Source of the DNA: Sycon ciliatum
Taxonomy: Eukaryota; Porifera; Calcarea; Leucosolenida; Sycettidae
DNA: 64,000 nt
Assembly (NCBI RefSeq): GCF_964019385.1
Contig: NC_088653.1
Coordinates: forward strand, 12,981,154-13,045,153
Reading direction: 5' to 3'
Shown here: positions 11,271-21,506 of the stretch, piece after piece
Numbering within the stretch: position 1 is the first letter of the stretch
Layout of the letters: every line of letters starts with the position of its first letter
The notes under the pieces: generated by a model
The model's database searches: none
What the model saw: only the letters and a program-made list of their open reading frames with translations
What the model was told of the DNA's origin: nothing
Program-made: the position numbers and the translations under genes

Positions 11271-11453
11271 TGTAACAGGTTTAATCAAACTTGAAAAGTA
11301 AGAGGCCTGGTTGAGCGTGCCTCGACCAGTTATATGCAAAATGTGATAGTATACATGTGGCAATGGCGCCAATGAAGGTGCTAATAGACAGGCGTAAGAC
11401 GCATGAGGTGCGAGGGAGTGTAAAGTTATAGAGAACAGGGGAAAACTGTTACA
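11271..11453 (-). repeat. 5' LTR of the chromovirus
   Basis: This is the 183-bp partner of 7474-7656. Transcription would run on the minus strand from within this copy towards the PBS and gag. Confidence 0.95.
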
Positions 11454-13355
11454 AACACTCTCCTCCCCCGATCGCCCACCACTCCACCAATTCATTCGCA
11501 ACCAGTGCCGCGGGACCTCCCGCGCGCCAATCCAGTACCTGACGGACTCCAATGGCAACCGCCAGCACGATGTGAAGGCGATTGCAGACACACTGAACAA
11601 GCAGTTTGTTTCATCCGGCATCCCGGAAGATCCGAATTGGGTCATTCCATCGCTGTCCCCAGCCCCTGAACTTAGCGCACCACTCACACGCGTCGTTACC
11701 ACGACTGCTACCGTCTGTAAGCACCTCAAACTCCTGAAGAATTGTAAGTCCCCTGGCGAAGATGGCATACCCAATGAGGTTCTCAAATGGCTTGCGCCAT
11801 CTCTGTCCTATCCCTTGTGCCTGCTCTTTAACATGTCATATCGTACAGGAGTATTTCCGTCCGTCTGGAAATCTGCTGTTATCGTCCCGATCTATAAGAA
11901 AGGCCAACGCTCTCAGGCTGGCAACTACAGACCAATCTCTCTCCTTCCCGCTGTGTCCAAGGTCTGTGAACGTATTTTCTTTGAGTCTCTGTACTGCCAC
12001 GTCACCCCAGCGCTTTCACCATCTCAATCCGGTTTCTGCCGTGGAGACTCCACAACTTTCCAACTAACACGTCTAGTACAAGACATCTACACCCAGCGGA
12101 ACCTCAGGCGGCATGTTGGCATCGTGTTCTTTGACCTAGCGAAAGCTTTCGACACCGTCTGGCATCGTGGTCTGCTTGCGAAGCTAGAGTCCGTCTTCTT
12201 GGTACACGGTCCAGCCCTGCAATGGCTCTCATCCTATCTTTCCTGCCGCCACCAGACTGTCAGAGTATCTACCTCCCTATCAGACCCATTACTAGTCGTG
12301 TCTGGGGTACCCCAGGGGTCCATACTTGGGCCGCTCCTATTTCTACTGTACGTTAATGACTTGCCAGCCCTTGTACCAAATGTAAGTCTTTTTGCTGACG
12401 ACACTGCTCTGATGTGCTCCGACAGCTCGGCAGACAACCTCACGGCCTCCATGCAGTCCGGGGTCAACGCTACAGTAACATGGATGGAAACTTGGAAACT
12501 GAAGCCTAACCTCGCCAAAACCGAGGCCATGTTCTTCTCTCCCTCGACCCCACTCAACTTCTGTATTTTCCTGGTCTAAATAGTACACCTATTAAAGTTG
12601 TTAACGAGCACAAGCACCTGGGCGTTATTCTCGACCGCCAACTCTCCTGGTCTCCACAAGTCCAGTCTGTGTGCAAGCGTGCGAGTGCGTCCTTAGGTAT
12701 GCTACAACCCCACTGCCAACACTTGAATGATAACTGCAGAGAATTCTTCTTTAAGTCGTACATTTTGCCTATATTTGACTATTGCGATATAGCTTGGTGC
12801 GGGTTGTCTCAGACTTTACTCCACAGACTGGAGGTACATCAACGCTTGCTTCTGAAAATTCTGTTTCGAAAAGACCAAACATTTGCCTCCCTTTGTCTTT
12901 ATAAACTTACTTCCACGCACCCTCTTCTTGCCCGACATCAGCAGCATCTTTGTATCCTTGTGCAAAAAATCTTCCTAGCCCAAGTCCCGAAACATATTGC
13001 CAAGTACAACTGGTTTGTTACCACTAGACCAACACGCAATGCCTTATCACTGCCCCGAGCTAGTTCCTCTCTGTTTTTGAAATCCCCTTTCTTCTCAGCA
13101 TACTCCCTTTGGTCTAACCTGCCTACTAGCATTAAGACATGCCAGGATATCAGGAAATTCACAGTCCAGCTTTCCACACTGTCTCATCCGAAGTGATCCC
13201 ATGTATTATTACCTCCCTTTCTTTTTCTCTCCCTATCTCCTTTCCCTCTCTGACAGCATCTTTCTTTTTTCCCTTTTAGCTTGCCGTGGTTGGCTATCAC
13301 CTGACCTCTCATGTTTATTGGCAGTCTTCGGACGGGCCAGGAGATGTTGAATAAA

Positions 13356-13503
13356 GTTGTATTTCTCGCCGGCCGAGCGCAGCGAGATAGGCGAGAAATG
13401 ATTTCTCGCGAAATATTTTCAGTTGCAAATATGGCATCTGGTGTGTTCTTTGTTGTCGCTTCTTTTCCTGACTTCTTCAGTCAGTTTTGAGTCTCACCAG
13501 TGT
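13356..13503 (+). repeat. 148-bp dispersed repeat, copy 1
   Basis: It begins GTTGTATTTCTCGCCGG directly after the LINE tail ...GAATAAA and ends CTCACCAGTGT. It matches 17252-17399 with a single difference. The first part can fold: TTTCTCGCC pairs with GGCGAGAAA around a GC-rich loop. It contains a 31-codon frame starting MISREIFSVAN that is shared by both copies. I do not recognise the family. Confidence 0.8.
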
Positions 13504-14729
13504 GGACCGGTTTTTTCGATCTCCGTAGGATTTTCCTTGAACGAACTTCTTTGTCAGGATCCCTCGACCATAATGCTTCTTTCTCAGCGCCTTTGACATC
13601 CCCTCCGATCACATCGTCGTCGGCTACCCCCGCGTCCCCCGAATCGCCGTCTTCGCCATCCAACTGACCAACATCCGAGGCGTACAGGTCCCCTGCGTGA
13701 CGGAATCTGACACGACCCGTGGAAAGCCAGCAGTTGAAACCGCAACACCCACAGGACAAGATCCAGGAGCTGAGGACATTGTCTGGAACGGGCCTCAACC
13801 CCAAACTCCAGCAAACAAAACCCTCGCTCATACTCGTAGCCAAAAATGCTGCGAACAACAGTGTGAACAAAAAAAAAATCGAACTGTTCGCAACCAAGGA
13901 CGGCGCCAAGCCCCATGTCCGTGCAAGACACCAGCAAGGCGCTATGTCATCCATCGACCATCGCGCGAGCCTGAGATACACATGAAACAAACTTCTGAGA
14001 ATTGCGGAGGAAAAGTTTGGAATGTTGTGGTGATGATTTGATGCTGATGATTACGCTGCACGCAAAACAGGCAGGACGAAGAAACCATGATGCCATCTCC
14101 AGCAAAATCAATGACCACTGCAGTACCTACAGTAGCCTACAGCCGCAGCTGCCACTGGGCAATCAGCCATCGCCAGCCGCGAGATCACGAGGCCAGATGA
14201 CGGATCGTGGCTGCCGCCAGTGACTATCCAGATAAGTTGAATTTATTGTATGCTTTTTCTCATAGGTTTAACAGATTGGTGCCATAGTGTACTCCAGTCA
14301 CCTCCGTTCGGGCTTTGTTGCGGTCGTGAATGAAATTACTTGTTTCTGTACTCCAAGCATCCTATTATAATGGAGATTGTCTCTCCCTTTCTCTTCCTCC
14401 GGCACGCACCAAATCATTCGGTAACGAGAGTAGCGCCGCCAACCATGCCGGATTTGTATATGGTGGTATAAAGTGCTTTCTTACGTGTAGGTGGTCAGGC
14501 GTAGTAAATTGTTGTACAATCGAATAAGCTCCAGATTATAGTAATCATTCGATTGCTTTACACCCCTACAGGCAATGTTTGCAATTCCAGTACTTTATGC
14601 GGGGTAGGGTACTACACTAGTTCCGTTTCCAGTATATCCATTGTACAGCGTCGGTGCATTATTTGTGCGTCAGTGGATGAATCTACAAATTCGCCTATGC
14701 GAAGCTAACTTTAGTAAATGCGCGTATGG
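13504..14729. other. Unassigned sequence between LINE and minisatellite
   Basis: I found no supported gene. A 169-codon minus-strand frame (13481-13990) overlaps the dispersed repeat and has no recognisable domain. The plus strand is Ser/Pro-rich at 13560-13670 and Lys/Arg-rich at 13800-13980, which could be decayed ORF1-like sequence, but that is weak. From 14230 to 14640 nothing stands out. Confidence 0.35.
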
Positions 14730-16420
14730 CACACTGTGTGCTGGTGGCATAACTGTGTTTCGGAATGAGTGTGCTGCGCATACTGTGCGGGCGGACAAGT
14801 CCTGCTGTATCTGTCTTACTGAACGCATTGTGCATTGTGCTATGTTAGATCGGTCCTGCCTGATGAGTGCATCGTGCACTGAGTGTCGGCTATGATTCCT
14901 GGTGTAACTGTCCTAATTGACAAGCACATTATGCGCTGTGTGGTAAAACTGTGTTTCTGGATGAGTGTACTTCGCATAGCGTGTTGGTGGACATGTCCTG
15001 GTGTAACTGTCTTACTGGATGAACGCATCGTGCGATGTGCTATCCCAGACCTGTCTTACGTGATGAGTACATTGTGCGCTGAGTGTCAGTGTTGATTCCT
15101 GGGGTAACTGTCTGAATTGACGAGCACATTATGCGCTGTGCAATGTCATATGAGACCCGATAGAGCTGTCTCACCGAAGGAGTGCATCGGGAGCTGTGCG
15201 ATGTCCAACGGATCCAGGTATGTCTGACTGGAAGAGTGCATTGTGCTCTGCGAGGTGACGGTGGATGCCCAGTATAACTGTCTTACTGGAAGAGTGCATT
15301 GTGCACTGCGAGATGATGGAGGATTCCCAGTATAACTGTCTTACTGGAAGAGTGCATTGTGCGCTGCGAGATGACGGAGGATTCCCAGTATAACTGTCTT
15401 ACTGGAAGAGTGCATTGTGCACTGCGGGATGATGGAGGATTCCCAGTATAACTGTCTTACTGGAGGAGTGCATTGTGCGCTGCGAGATGACGGAGGATCC
15501 CCAGTATAACTGTCTTACTGGAAGAGTGCATTGTGCACTGCGAGATGACGGTGGAGGCCCGGTATGACTGTCTTACCGGAAGAGTGCATTGTGCACTGTC
15601 CAATGCCAGACGAACCCCTCTAGATCTGTCGCCCGGGATGAATGTGTTCTACACTGTGCGACGCCAGATGAGTGCCCATATAACTGTCTCACTGGATGAG
15701 CGCCTTATGCACCGTACAACGTAAGGCACTTACAGCCCGGCAGTGTACGCCACCTCCCAATATCAATGTCTTACTAGTTGACGTATTGTGCAATGTACGA
15801 TGTGAGTTGTGTCTCTGTACGATTGTGTCAAAGAATGAGTGCATTACGCCACGTACAATGTTGGGTTGAGTCCCAGTAGAATGGTCTTACCGGATGTACG
15901 TATTGTTTACCGAAAGTTATAATGTCGATTTCCAGTATCATTGTGTCTCATTGGAGGAGTGCTTGCATACTGCGTGGGGTCAGTTGTGTCCTAGTCAAAA
16001 TGTCTTACTGGAGGAGTTCATTCCAGTCTTATTCGCTCATCAGATTGTGTACTATACAATGTCAGACGGGTCCCCGCATAACAGTCTCTATGGGTGCATT
16101 GGGTACTGTGTAATGTCCGCCACCTCCCAATATCAATGGCTTACTACATGTAGTTGACGTATTGTGCAATGTGCGATGTCAGTTGAGTCTGTATGATCGT
16201 CTCGATGAATGAATGCGTTCGCCACGTACCATGTTGGACGGGTCCCAGTAGAATGATCTTACCGGCTATACGTTTCGGTCACCGAGAGTTAAATATTGAG
16301 TTCCAGTTTCATTATCTGTCCTATTAGAGGAATGCCTTGCATACTGTGTGGTATCAGCTGTATCCCAGTAAAAATGTCTTACTGGAGGAGTTCATTCTCT
16401 ACTGTGCGAAGTCAAAATAG
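14730..16420 (+). repeat. Minisatellite with 58-bp period
   Basis: The core at about 15271-15600 holds near-identical units starting at 15271, 15329, 15387, 15445, 15503 and 15561, a constant spacing of 58. The unit includes AGTATAACTGTCTTACTGG and GTGCATTGTGCACTGCGAG. Degenerate units extend left to about 14730 and right to about 16420. A 58-base period rotates the frame, so it is not a protein repeat. The graded decay from the middle outwards is typical of arrays renewed by unequal exchange. Confidence 0.85.
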
Positions 16421-17158
16421 GCCCACTGTACCAATCCGATTGGACAGGTGTTGCATGCACTTTGCAAATTCGGATCAGGCCTAACTTACTGGATTCTTGC
16501 ATAGGCTCTGTGTGTTCTGTGTGAGGCCTGGCGGCACTGTGTGAATATTCCTGGATTAATTCCAACAATTTTATGCTGTGCATTTTAATCATGCCGGCCC
16601 TATCGGGTTTCACTTGTCCCGAGTCTGTTCGTGGTACAACCCTGTACATGATTCTTGCATCCAGATGACTTACTCTGCTGTTCTGTGTGCTTTTCCTGCT
16701 TGTTCTTTCTCCTTTCTCTTCTCTACTCCCTGCTTTAGAGTACTTCAGGGGTTGGCTATGGGAGGATTGATCCTGTGCAGCCCAAACTGAACCGATATAT
16801 CTGCTATCTGTGATCTTTATAGTCGCCACCTGCTGTTCAGTCAGGGTTGAGAATCAGATGCCTTGTTCATGCGCACTGCGTGGACGTATCACTATCAAGT
16901 CCTGGCTGGCCAGTTCCTGACACCTGAACTACTATAGACACCCTACATGCTCTCACACTCAGTTTGGTGGGTGGTTCCTCAGCACTGAACTGGGACGTAC
17001 TGCACCAGATCAGGGTGCTAGGTCCTTGGACTTTGAGAAACTTTGTGTAGGTCATAGCCTACTCGTTTTGTCCCGTACTCTCTCTCTGTCAGTCTTCCTG
17101 TCTTGTTTGCATCTCTCTGCCTTCTTTCTCGTTTTCGCCGCGCTATGCTTTTTCTGAG
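16421..17158. other. Unassigned sequence right of the minisatellite
   Basis: No gene is supported. The stretch is pyrimidine-rich in places (16680-16730, 17070-17150) and leads into the LINE-tail-like repeat at 17159. It may be the body of a decayed LINE, but I see no RT motif. Confidence 0.3.
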
Positions 17159-17250
17159 TCACATCTGGCTGCGGCCAACTACCCTTCACTTTGTGTGTTG
17201 TCGCTATTGCTGTCTATGTCTCTGTGTATGCCAGTATATGTGGAGCGAGA
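17159..17250 (+). repeat. LINE 3'-end-like repeat, copy 1
   Basis: This 92-base segment (TCACATCTGGCTGCGGCCAA to GTGGAGCGAGA) matches 17709-17800. In the second copy it is followed by a (TAAA)n tail, which marks it as a retrotransposon 3' end. Here the tail is replaced by the 148-bp dispersed repeat. Confidence 0.65.
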
Positions 17251-17251
17251 A

Positions 17252-17399
17252 GTTGTATTTCTCGCCGGCCGAGCGCAGCGAGATAGGCGAGAAATGATTT
17301 CTCGCGAAATATTTTCAGTTGCAAATATGGAATCTGGTGTGTTCTTTGTTGTCGCTTCTTTTCCTGACTTCTTCAGTCAGTTTTGAGTCTCACCAGTGT
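17252..17399 (+). repeat. 148-bp dispersed repeat, copy 2
   Basis: It is the same length as 13356-13503, with one substitution (GGAATCT against GGCATCT). As in copy 1 it directly follows a LINE-type 3' end. Either the repeat inserts into A-rich tails, or it is a preferred target in which two LINEs have landed at the same base. Confidence 0.8.
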
Positions 17400-17708
17400 C
17401 CCTGCCCTCCCACCCTTTATTTCTGTGCATATTATCAATGCTTTTTATCACTGTTTGCCGTGATGTGCTTGCCAGGCCTACATGATGCCTAATCGCCATT
17501 GGGGATATACACCCGGTTTTTTCCCTCACAAATGCGTCCGTCGGCGCGAGGGTTTTTTCCCGGCTGGCTCGGTCCAGGAAAATTAATCTGACGGTCCCAA
17601 GTGGTTCTGCATCATGGCCTATTTCTGCTATCCACTGGCACGACTATTCTATCTGAGACACTCTGTTCTCAGTCCTTGCTTGCTTCCATACCTCACTCGT
17701 TATCCGGT
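17400..17708. other. Spacer between the two LINE-tail repeats
   Basis: There is no gene. It contains pyrimidine-rich runs and a GGTTTTTTCCC / GGGTTTTTTCCC pair near 17515 and 17551. It is probably the decayed body of the element whose tail follows. Confidence 0.3.
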
Positions 17709-17822
17709 TCACATCTGGCTGCGGCCAACTACCCTTCACTTTGTGTGTTGTCGCTATTGCTGTCTATGTCTCTGTGTATGCCAGTATATGTGGAGCGAGA
17801 ATAAATAAATAAATAAATAAAT
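17709..17822 (+). repeat. LINE 3'-end-like repeat, copy 2, with (TAAA)n tail
   Basis: The 92 bases match 17159-17250 and run into AATAAATAAATAAATAAATA at 17800-17822. The tail type is the same as that of the LINE at 45978-46943. Confidence 0.7.
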
Positions 17823-17829
17823 ATGCACA

Positions 17830-17960
17830 CATAACGGCAGGCATAGTGGCAGGCATATTGGGATGGTCTGAGACCATGATTGAGGAACAGAGGGTACCAG
17901 GTTCAAGTCCTGCTTGGAAGCGGGAGGATTTTTCCAGCCGTGCTGCGACCTACACGTAAT
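17830..17960 (+). repeat. Possible tRNA-derived SINE fragment
   Basis: GGTTCAAGTCC (about 17892-17902) fits a polymerase III B-box, and GGCATAGTGGCAGG about 55 bases upstream loosely resembles an A-box. No poly(A) tail or target duplication is visible, so this is tentative. Confidence 0.3.
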
Positions 17961-18076
17961 AGACCCTTTGCAAAATAACGGTCACGTGATCCGAGACGGG
18001 GCATCCTCTTCGATTTTTTTGCAGAGTATCAGTTGTTGAACATGGTGAAACACAGTATTTTTTTCCCATTTTGGAG

Positions 18077-18227
18077 ATGGAGGAGAGAGGGTCGAGTGGT
18101 TTGCCATCGATGGCTGTGGAAACCGTGGACGAGCTGTCAAATAAAGAATGGTCTGTGAAGGAACTGAACAGTTTTCTGCTGAATGAGGGTGCGTATCTGT
18201 CTGGAAAAAGAAGGAGTTGTTGGAGCG
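18077..18227 (+). pseudogene. SAP-like exon, probably from a transposon-derived gene
   Basis: From ATG at 18077 the frame reads about 50 residues, ending near VKELNSFLLNEGAYLSG, and meets a good splice donor (GCG|GTGAGT) at 18228. The spacing of L, G and basic residues resembles a SAP helix-extension-helix, a DNA-binding module. First exons of this kind occur in repetitive, transposon-linked genes of invertebrates, by recollection. No acceptor or downstream exon is clear, so I treat it as an orphan exon. Confidence 0.4.
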
Positions 18228-19248
18228 GTGAGTTTTCCGCATTCAGTGAATATTTCGGATTACTGTAGATTGAAATTTCCTTTGCTTTTATCTACCTTCT
18301 CTCCTCTATCGATGTAGAGAACGATTCTCTACGCGGAACCCTGATGCTCCTAGAACTAAGAAGGGCACCACTTCCTCGAGCGTACCTTCATCATGCCTAA
18401 CATGTCATGCGTCCGAGTGGAGGAGTGATGAACTTCTGTTTCCCAGAGTGAGTGCCACACCATGCGTGCCCATCTCCAACGCAGGGGCAAGTCGCCGACG
18501 ACAGTGAAGAGGGAGCTGATGTAGAAGTACTAGTGGAGAAGCCCGTGGATAGTGTCACTTGGTGGCTATGGGCATAATGTGAAAGTCTGTCATATCGTAC
18601 ACACAGCCACAGCTCGAACTCAGATGACTTTCTCCGCGCACCTGAGCGATGAGGCCGCGTCTATCTGCACTAAAACATCAGCAGCTCGAGGCTCGCCAGC
18701 AATCAGTCAATCTTCCTTGCAAGGACAGGGATGGGTCATGCCGTTTTCTCAAGCTCCAAAGTCTCTTGGCCGGCGTTACGCGTCTTCGCAAAAGCAAGGA
18801 TGAAAGTCGTCATCGACAAAGTGTTCTGAGTACAACGCTGTGAACAATGTTGCAGCACTCTACGGCCCTCTTCTTCAAGTTCTTGCCAGATAGCCAGGAT
18901 ACAATTGTGAAATGCCACCATAACCAGGGAATGCATGGAAAGACAAGTGGGTTTCTTAGACTAGGGATGACGGTTGGTGCAAACAAGAACCCACTAGCGG
19001 TCCTTGGAAAGCATTTTGGAACTTCTTAAATCAAAGGCAAATGAAAAAAAGGCTGGGAAGTACATACATGAACATCGTGTCGGGATCGTGAAAACATAGC
19101 CTGTCACAGGAAACTTGATCACGTCCTGCAGCAAACCATGCTTGCTGGTAGCATGCCATGTGTGCAGCGCGTGCACAGAATGCCCTATCTCGACCCCTAG
19201 GCCTAGGCCCTCTCGCTTATTGTGCAAAGTGTCTATAGGGAACTGATG
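18228..19248. other. Unassigned sequence, possibly decayed exons
   Basis: A Lys/Arg/Gln-rich frame at about 18649-18843 could be a later exon of the SAP-like gene. No motif supports this. The rest shows nothing recognisable up to 19249, where the gene-family pseudogene begins. Confidence 0.3.
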
Positions 19249-20252
19249 ATCCTGTTTAGGAAAAATCCGTGAACGACGTTTTCCACCGCTTGTAAAAACA
19301 AGGTATTCCAGGAAAAGAGTAATCTCAGAAGGCCTCTTTTACGGGCAAAGCAAAGCACAATCATCACCATGTATCAGTACAGTGAGTAGTTAAACCCAAC
19401 ACGAATGAAAAATGTGAAATGGAATAAAAACAATATTTGTAAAAAAATAAATAAATTAAAATTAAAATTAAATATCGAACACGAATAAAATAAAATAAAA
19501 ATATGTAAAAAATAAACAATATCGAACACGGAATTAATTCCGGAACTATCTACTCAACCAATTCATAATGCAAAAAAAAAAAAAGAGTAATCGATTCAAT
19601 GGTTTGTGGAAAAGGAATCTGAAGAATGAGATTATTCCCGGAAGCACTAATATAGAAATTTATATTATGATTTTCGATTAAATTCTCCAGGGAACATGAC
19701 GAACTCTACTTTCTATCCCAATGCAAACAGAAACTGCAACATTTGTGATGTGGGCTGTAATTAGTTGGCAAGAATGAGTGACAATCCGCCAAAATATTCA
19801 GGATGTAACCCACAACAGAAGTTATGAGTTGTGAGCAATCGATCCAAAAATGAGAAACGCGATATGGAAATAAAATTGTAATCTTCCAAGCATCGTAAAA
19901 TGATGATTGAAGAAAGAGGGGGGGGGGGCATATATTTTTCACCATTCAGTGTTCTAGTGGATCGGCGGAAAACACTGTTTCCTTCAATGCAGAGAACTTC
20001 AGGCGTGCACTGAGAGCATTTCCATCGCTTTCCTCTGTCGTATATGCCATGACATGTAAAAACTACTTTAGTACATGCATATGGAGGCAACTGCAATAGA
20101 TTGCCAATATCACTGGATTGCGACTGTCGTGGAGGCGTTATTTGCCTGGTGGTAACCGATACTGAAGACTGGAGTGGACAAACACCCGTTATGTGTTAGT
20201 CCATCAACATTGCAGAACCACGCGCCCAGTGAAATGTACCATACATCTATTT
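19249..20252 (-). pseudogene. Gene-family pseudogene (subgroup III) with internal inversion
   Basis: The C-terminal half is readable on the minus strand (LITSVVGYILNILADCHSFLPTNYSPHHKCC at about 19745-19830). Near the G-run at 19919-19928 the sequence switches. The N-terminal half, including SAENTVSFNAENFRRALRAFPS, then reads on the plus strand (about 19960-20030). The same arrangement exists at 46944-47577, whereas 53144-54180 has the normal orientation. A poly(A)-tailed insert interrupts the C-terminal part. The 3' end is truncated at 19249. It is not translatable. Confidence 0.8.
19325..19580 (+). mobile_element. Poly(A)-tailed retro-insert (SINE-like), 256 bp
   Basis: It starts TCAGAAGGCCTCTTTTACGG and ends in an A-run. 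It is flanked by AAAAGAGTAATC on both sides (19313-19324, 19581-19592), up to 12 bp. The paralogous pseudogenes read straight through this site. The tail and target duplication show LINE-type retrotransposition. The interior is A/T-rich with TAAAA repeats and lacks an obvious polymerase III promoter, so the source RNA is unknown. Confidence 0.8.
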
Positions 20253-21506
20253 GAGCCCCAGCCAGCAGAAACCTGAACATGTGTAATTTTTTCAAAAATT
20301 ATTTTTTCCCTCGAAATTGTTTCTACACTATTAATCATTCAAGTTATCAAGTTTGGTGACAATCTGATAAGCGAAAGCATGGAAAATAGAGTTTGAAGTC
20401 AGAGAGGTCAAGATTCGGTACAGTTGGCGCAGCATCCATGCCTAGTGACTCCATGCAAGTTGATCCTACAGTTTCTGATTGTGATGTGGAACAGGTACAT
20501 GTAAGTAAATAGAATGCAAGTCAGGCTTGCCCTCTTGGTGCTGCAGCCTGTGCAGGCATGAGTAGTTCAGAAGTCACAGTGGCGATATTCCGTATACATC
20601 ACTACCTTCTTTACAACACCAGAGTGCAAAACGATGATTGGTGGCTGGCCTTCCAAATTGTGTTCAGGGACCTCTGCGCTGGCAGTTTAGGCGTTGTCCC
20701 AAAGCTTGCCATACTGATAGATGTACTGATCAATACTACTGACATCCACTCCCTTGCACACTTTCACTCAGACCATGATTTCAGCATAATTGTATTTCAA
20801 TGATATGAGCGAATGCTCGTGTTTTGTAGCACGTGAACATGTTGCCCCAAAGCGTTCAGCCGGTTTGAGTTTTTAGGGATCCCCTTTCTCAACACAGGCA
20901 GCAGCCAGCTTGGTGTCGTCTGGCAAGGTAGAGTACTGAGAATACTACGCTCTGTTTTGCGCCGTGAGAAGCCCTCCATCAGTGTCTGCAACATCATTGT
21001 TGTCGATGTAGAAATACGGATCGCTCAGCGGGTCGACATTCAGCTTCTCCTCGCAGTCGCTATTTCTTCAGCACTGACTATCGTCGCCACCAGTATCCAG
21101 TGTCGATTTTATGAGGGCTCTTCGTTGCTATGCATATGACACTCGCCACTGCTGGACAAACTCAGCAAGATCGCCAACAAAGAAATAATTCCGATCGCGA
21201 ACTAACTTTCAGCGCCGCTTCGTACAGGGAGTCTCACGCTGACAACTCTGGACCTAAGTCTTTGTCGCGATACCTGTCGCCATCGCTGTGTCTAAACTCA
21301 ACCTCCGTGTGACGAGCTCTCACCTAGCGCTAAAATCAATTGACCAGAGACATTTGAAGACACTTGAAACTCCTTTGACAACAAAGACACCCACTCGATC
21401 GAAAAGAATCTTCAAAAGCCAGCTCACTGCGCGTCCCAAACTTTGACGTCACATTTTGATGATTGATATCAAGTACACAAGTGCTGGTTTTCGCTGGCCG
21501 GGGCTC
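20253..21506. mobile_element. DNA transposon, 1,254 bp, with 4-bp target duplication
   Basis: Its termini are imperfect inverted repeats: GAGCCCCAGCCAGCAGAAAC on the left and, read inwards on the other strand, GAGCCCCGGCCAGCGAAAAC. It is flanked by ATTT at 20249-20252 and 21507-21510. The duplicated copy at 47574-47577 has a single ATTT and no insert, an exact empty site. Internal frames (for example 20558-20803) show no domain I know, so it is probably non-autonomous. Four-base duplications occur in a few superfamilies such as Sola; I cannot assign it. Confidence 0.85.

Larger units (their letters stand above)
7474..11453 (-). mobile_element. Chromodomain Ty3/gypsy element (chromovirus), internally deleted, 3,980 bp
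   Basis: Two 183-bp LTRs that look identical by eye (7474-7656, 11271-11453) are bounded by TGTAACAG...CTGTTACA and flanked by the 5-bp duplication AACAC (7469-7473, 11454-11458). On the minus strand the order is PBS, gag, truncated pol with RNase H, integrase and chromodomain, PPT, LTR. Protease and the N-terminal half of RT are missing. Identical LTRs imply recent insertion, so either the deleted form moved in trans or the deletion is very young. Confidence 0.95.
6249..13196 (+). pseudogene. LINE ORF2 (endonuclease and reverse transcriptase), split by a chromovirus and frameshifted
   Basis: The first segment (6249-7473) is an APE-type endonuclease: SVNCRSM, LNETWL, GYGGVAI, TYRPPS, GDFNSKH and SSDH appear in order. 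The rest resumes at 11459 in the frame predicted by the 3,985-base insertion plus duplication. It shows RT motifs SPGEDGIPNE, GNYRPISLLP, FDLAKAFDTVWH, SGVPQGSILGPLLF and FADD. A one-base frame change near 12543-12579 ends the frame at 12579; coding resumes in another frame through KHLGVILD to a stop at 13196. Without the insert it would be a nearly complete ORF2 with one indel. It is now inactive. Confidence 0.85.
4111..13355 (+). mobile_element. Near full-length LINE retrotransposon, interrupted by two other elements
   Basis: This is a two-ORF, APE-endonuclease LINE. ORF1 starts at 4205. ORF2 carries endonuclease and reverse transcriptase and ends at 13196. A pyrimidine-rich 3' UTR ends in GAGATGTTGAATAAA at 13355. 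The 5' boundary is approximate, set where homology to the gene-unit spacer stops. A pogo-like element (4719-5630) sits in ORF1 and a chromovirus (7474-11453) in ORF2; subtracting both leaves a LINE of about 4.3 kb. The domain order suggests the CR1/Jockey superfamily, by inference. I saw no target duplication, perhaps because the 3' end abuts a dispersed repeat. Confidence 0.85.

Noticed and set aside
13481..13990. A 169-codon minus-strand frame
   Set aside because: It overlaps the dispersed repeat, has no recognisable domain and no support from a second copy.
15271..15600. CRISPR array
   Set aside because: The units are contiguous 58-base repeats without unique spacers, in a eukaryotic repeat context.
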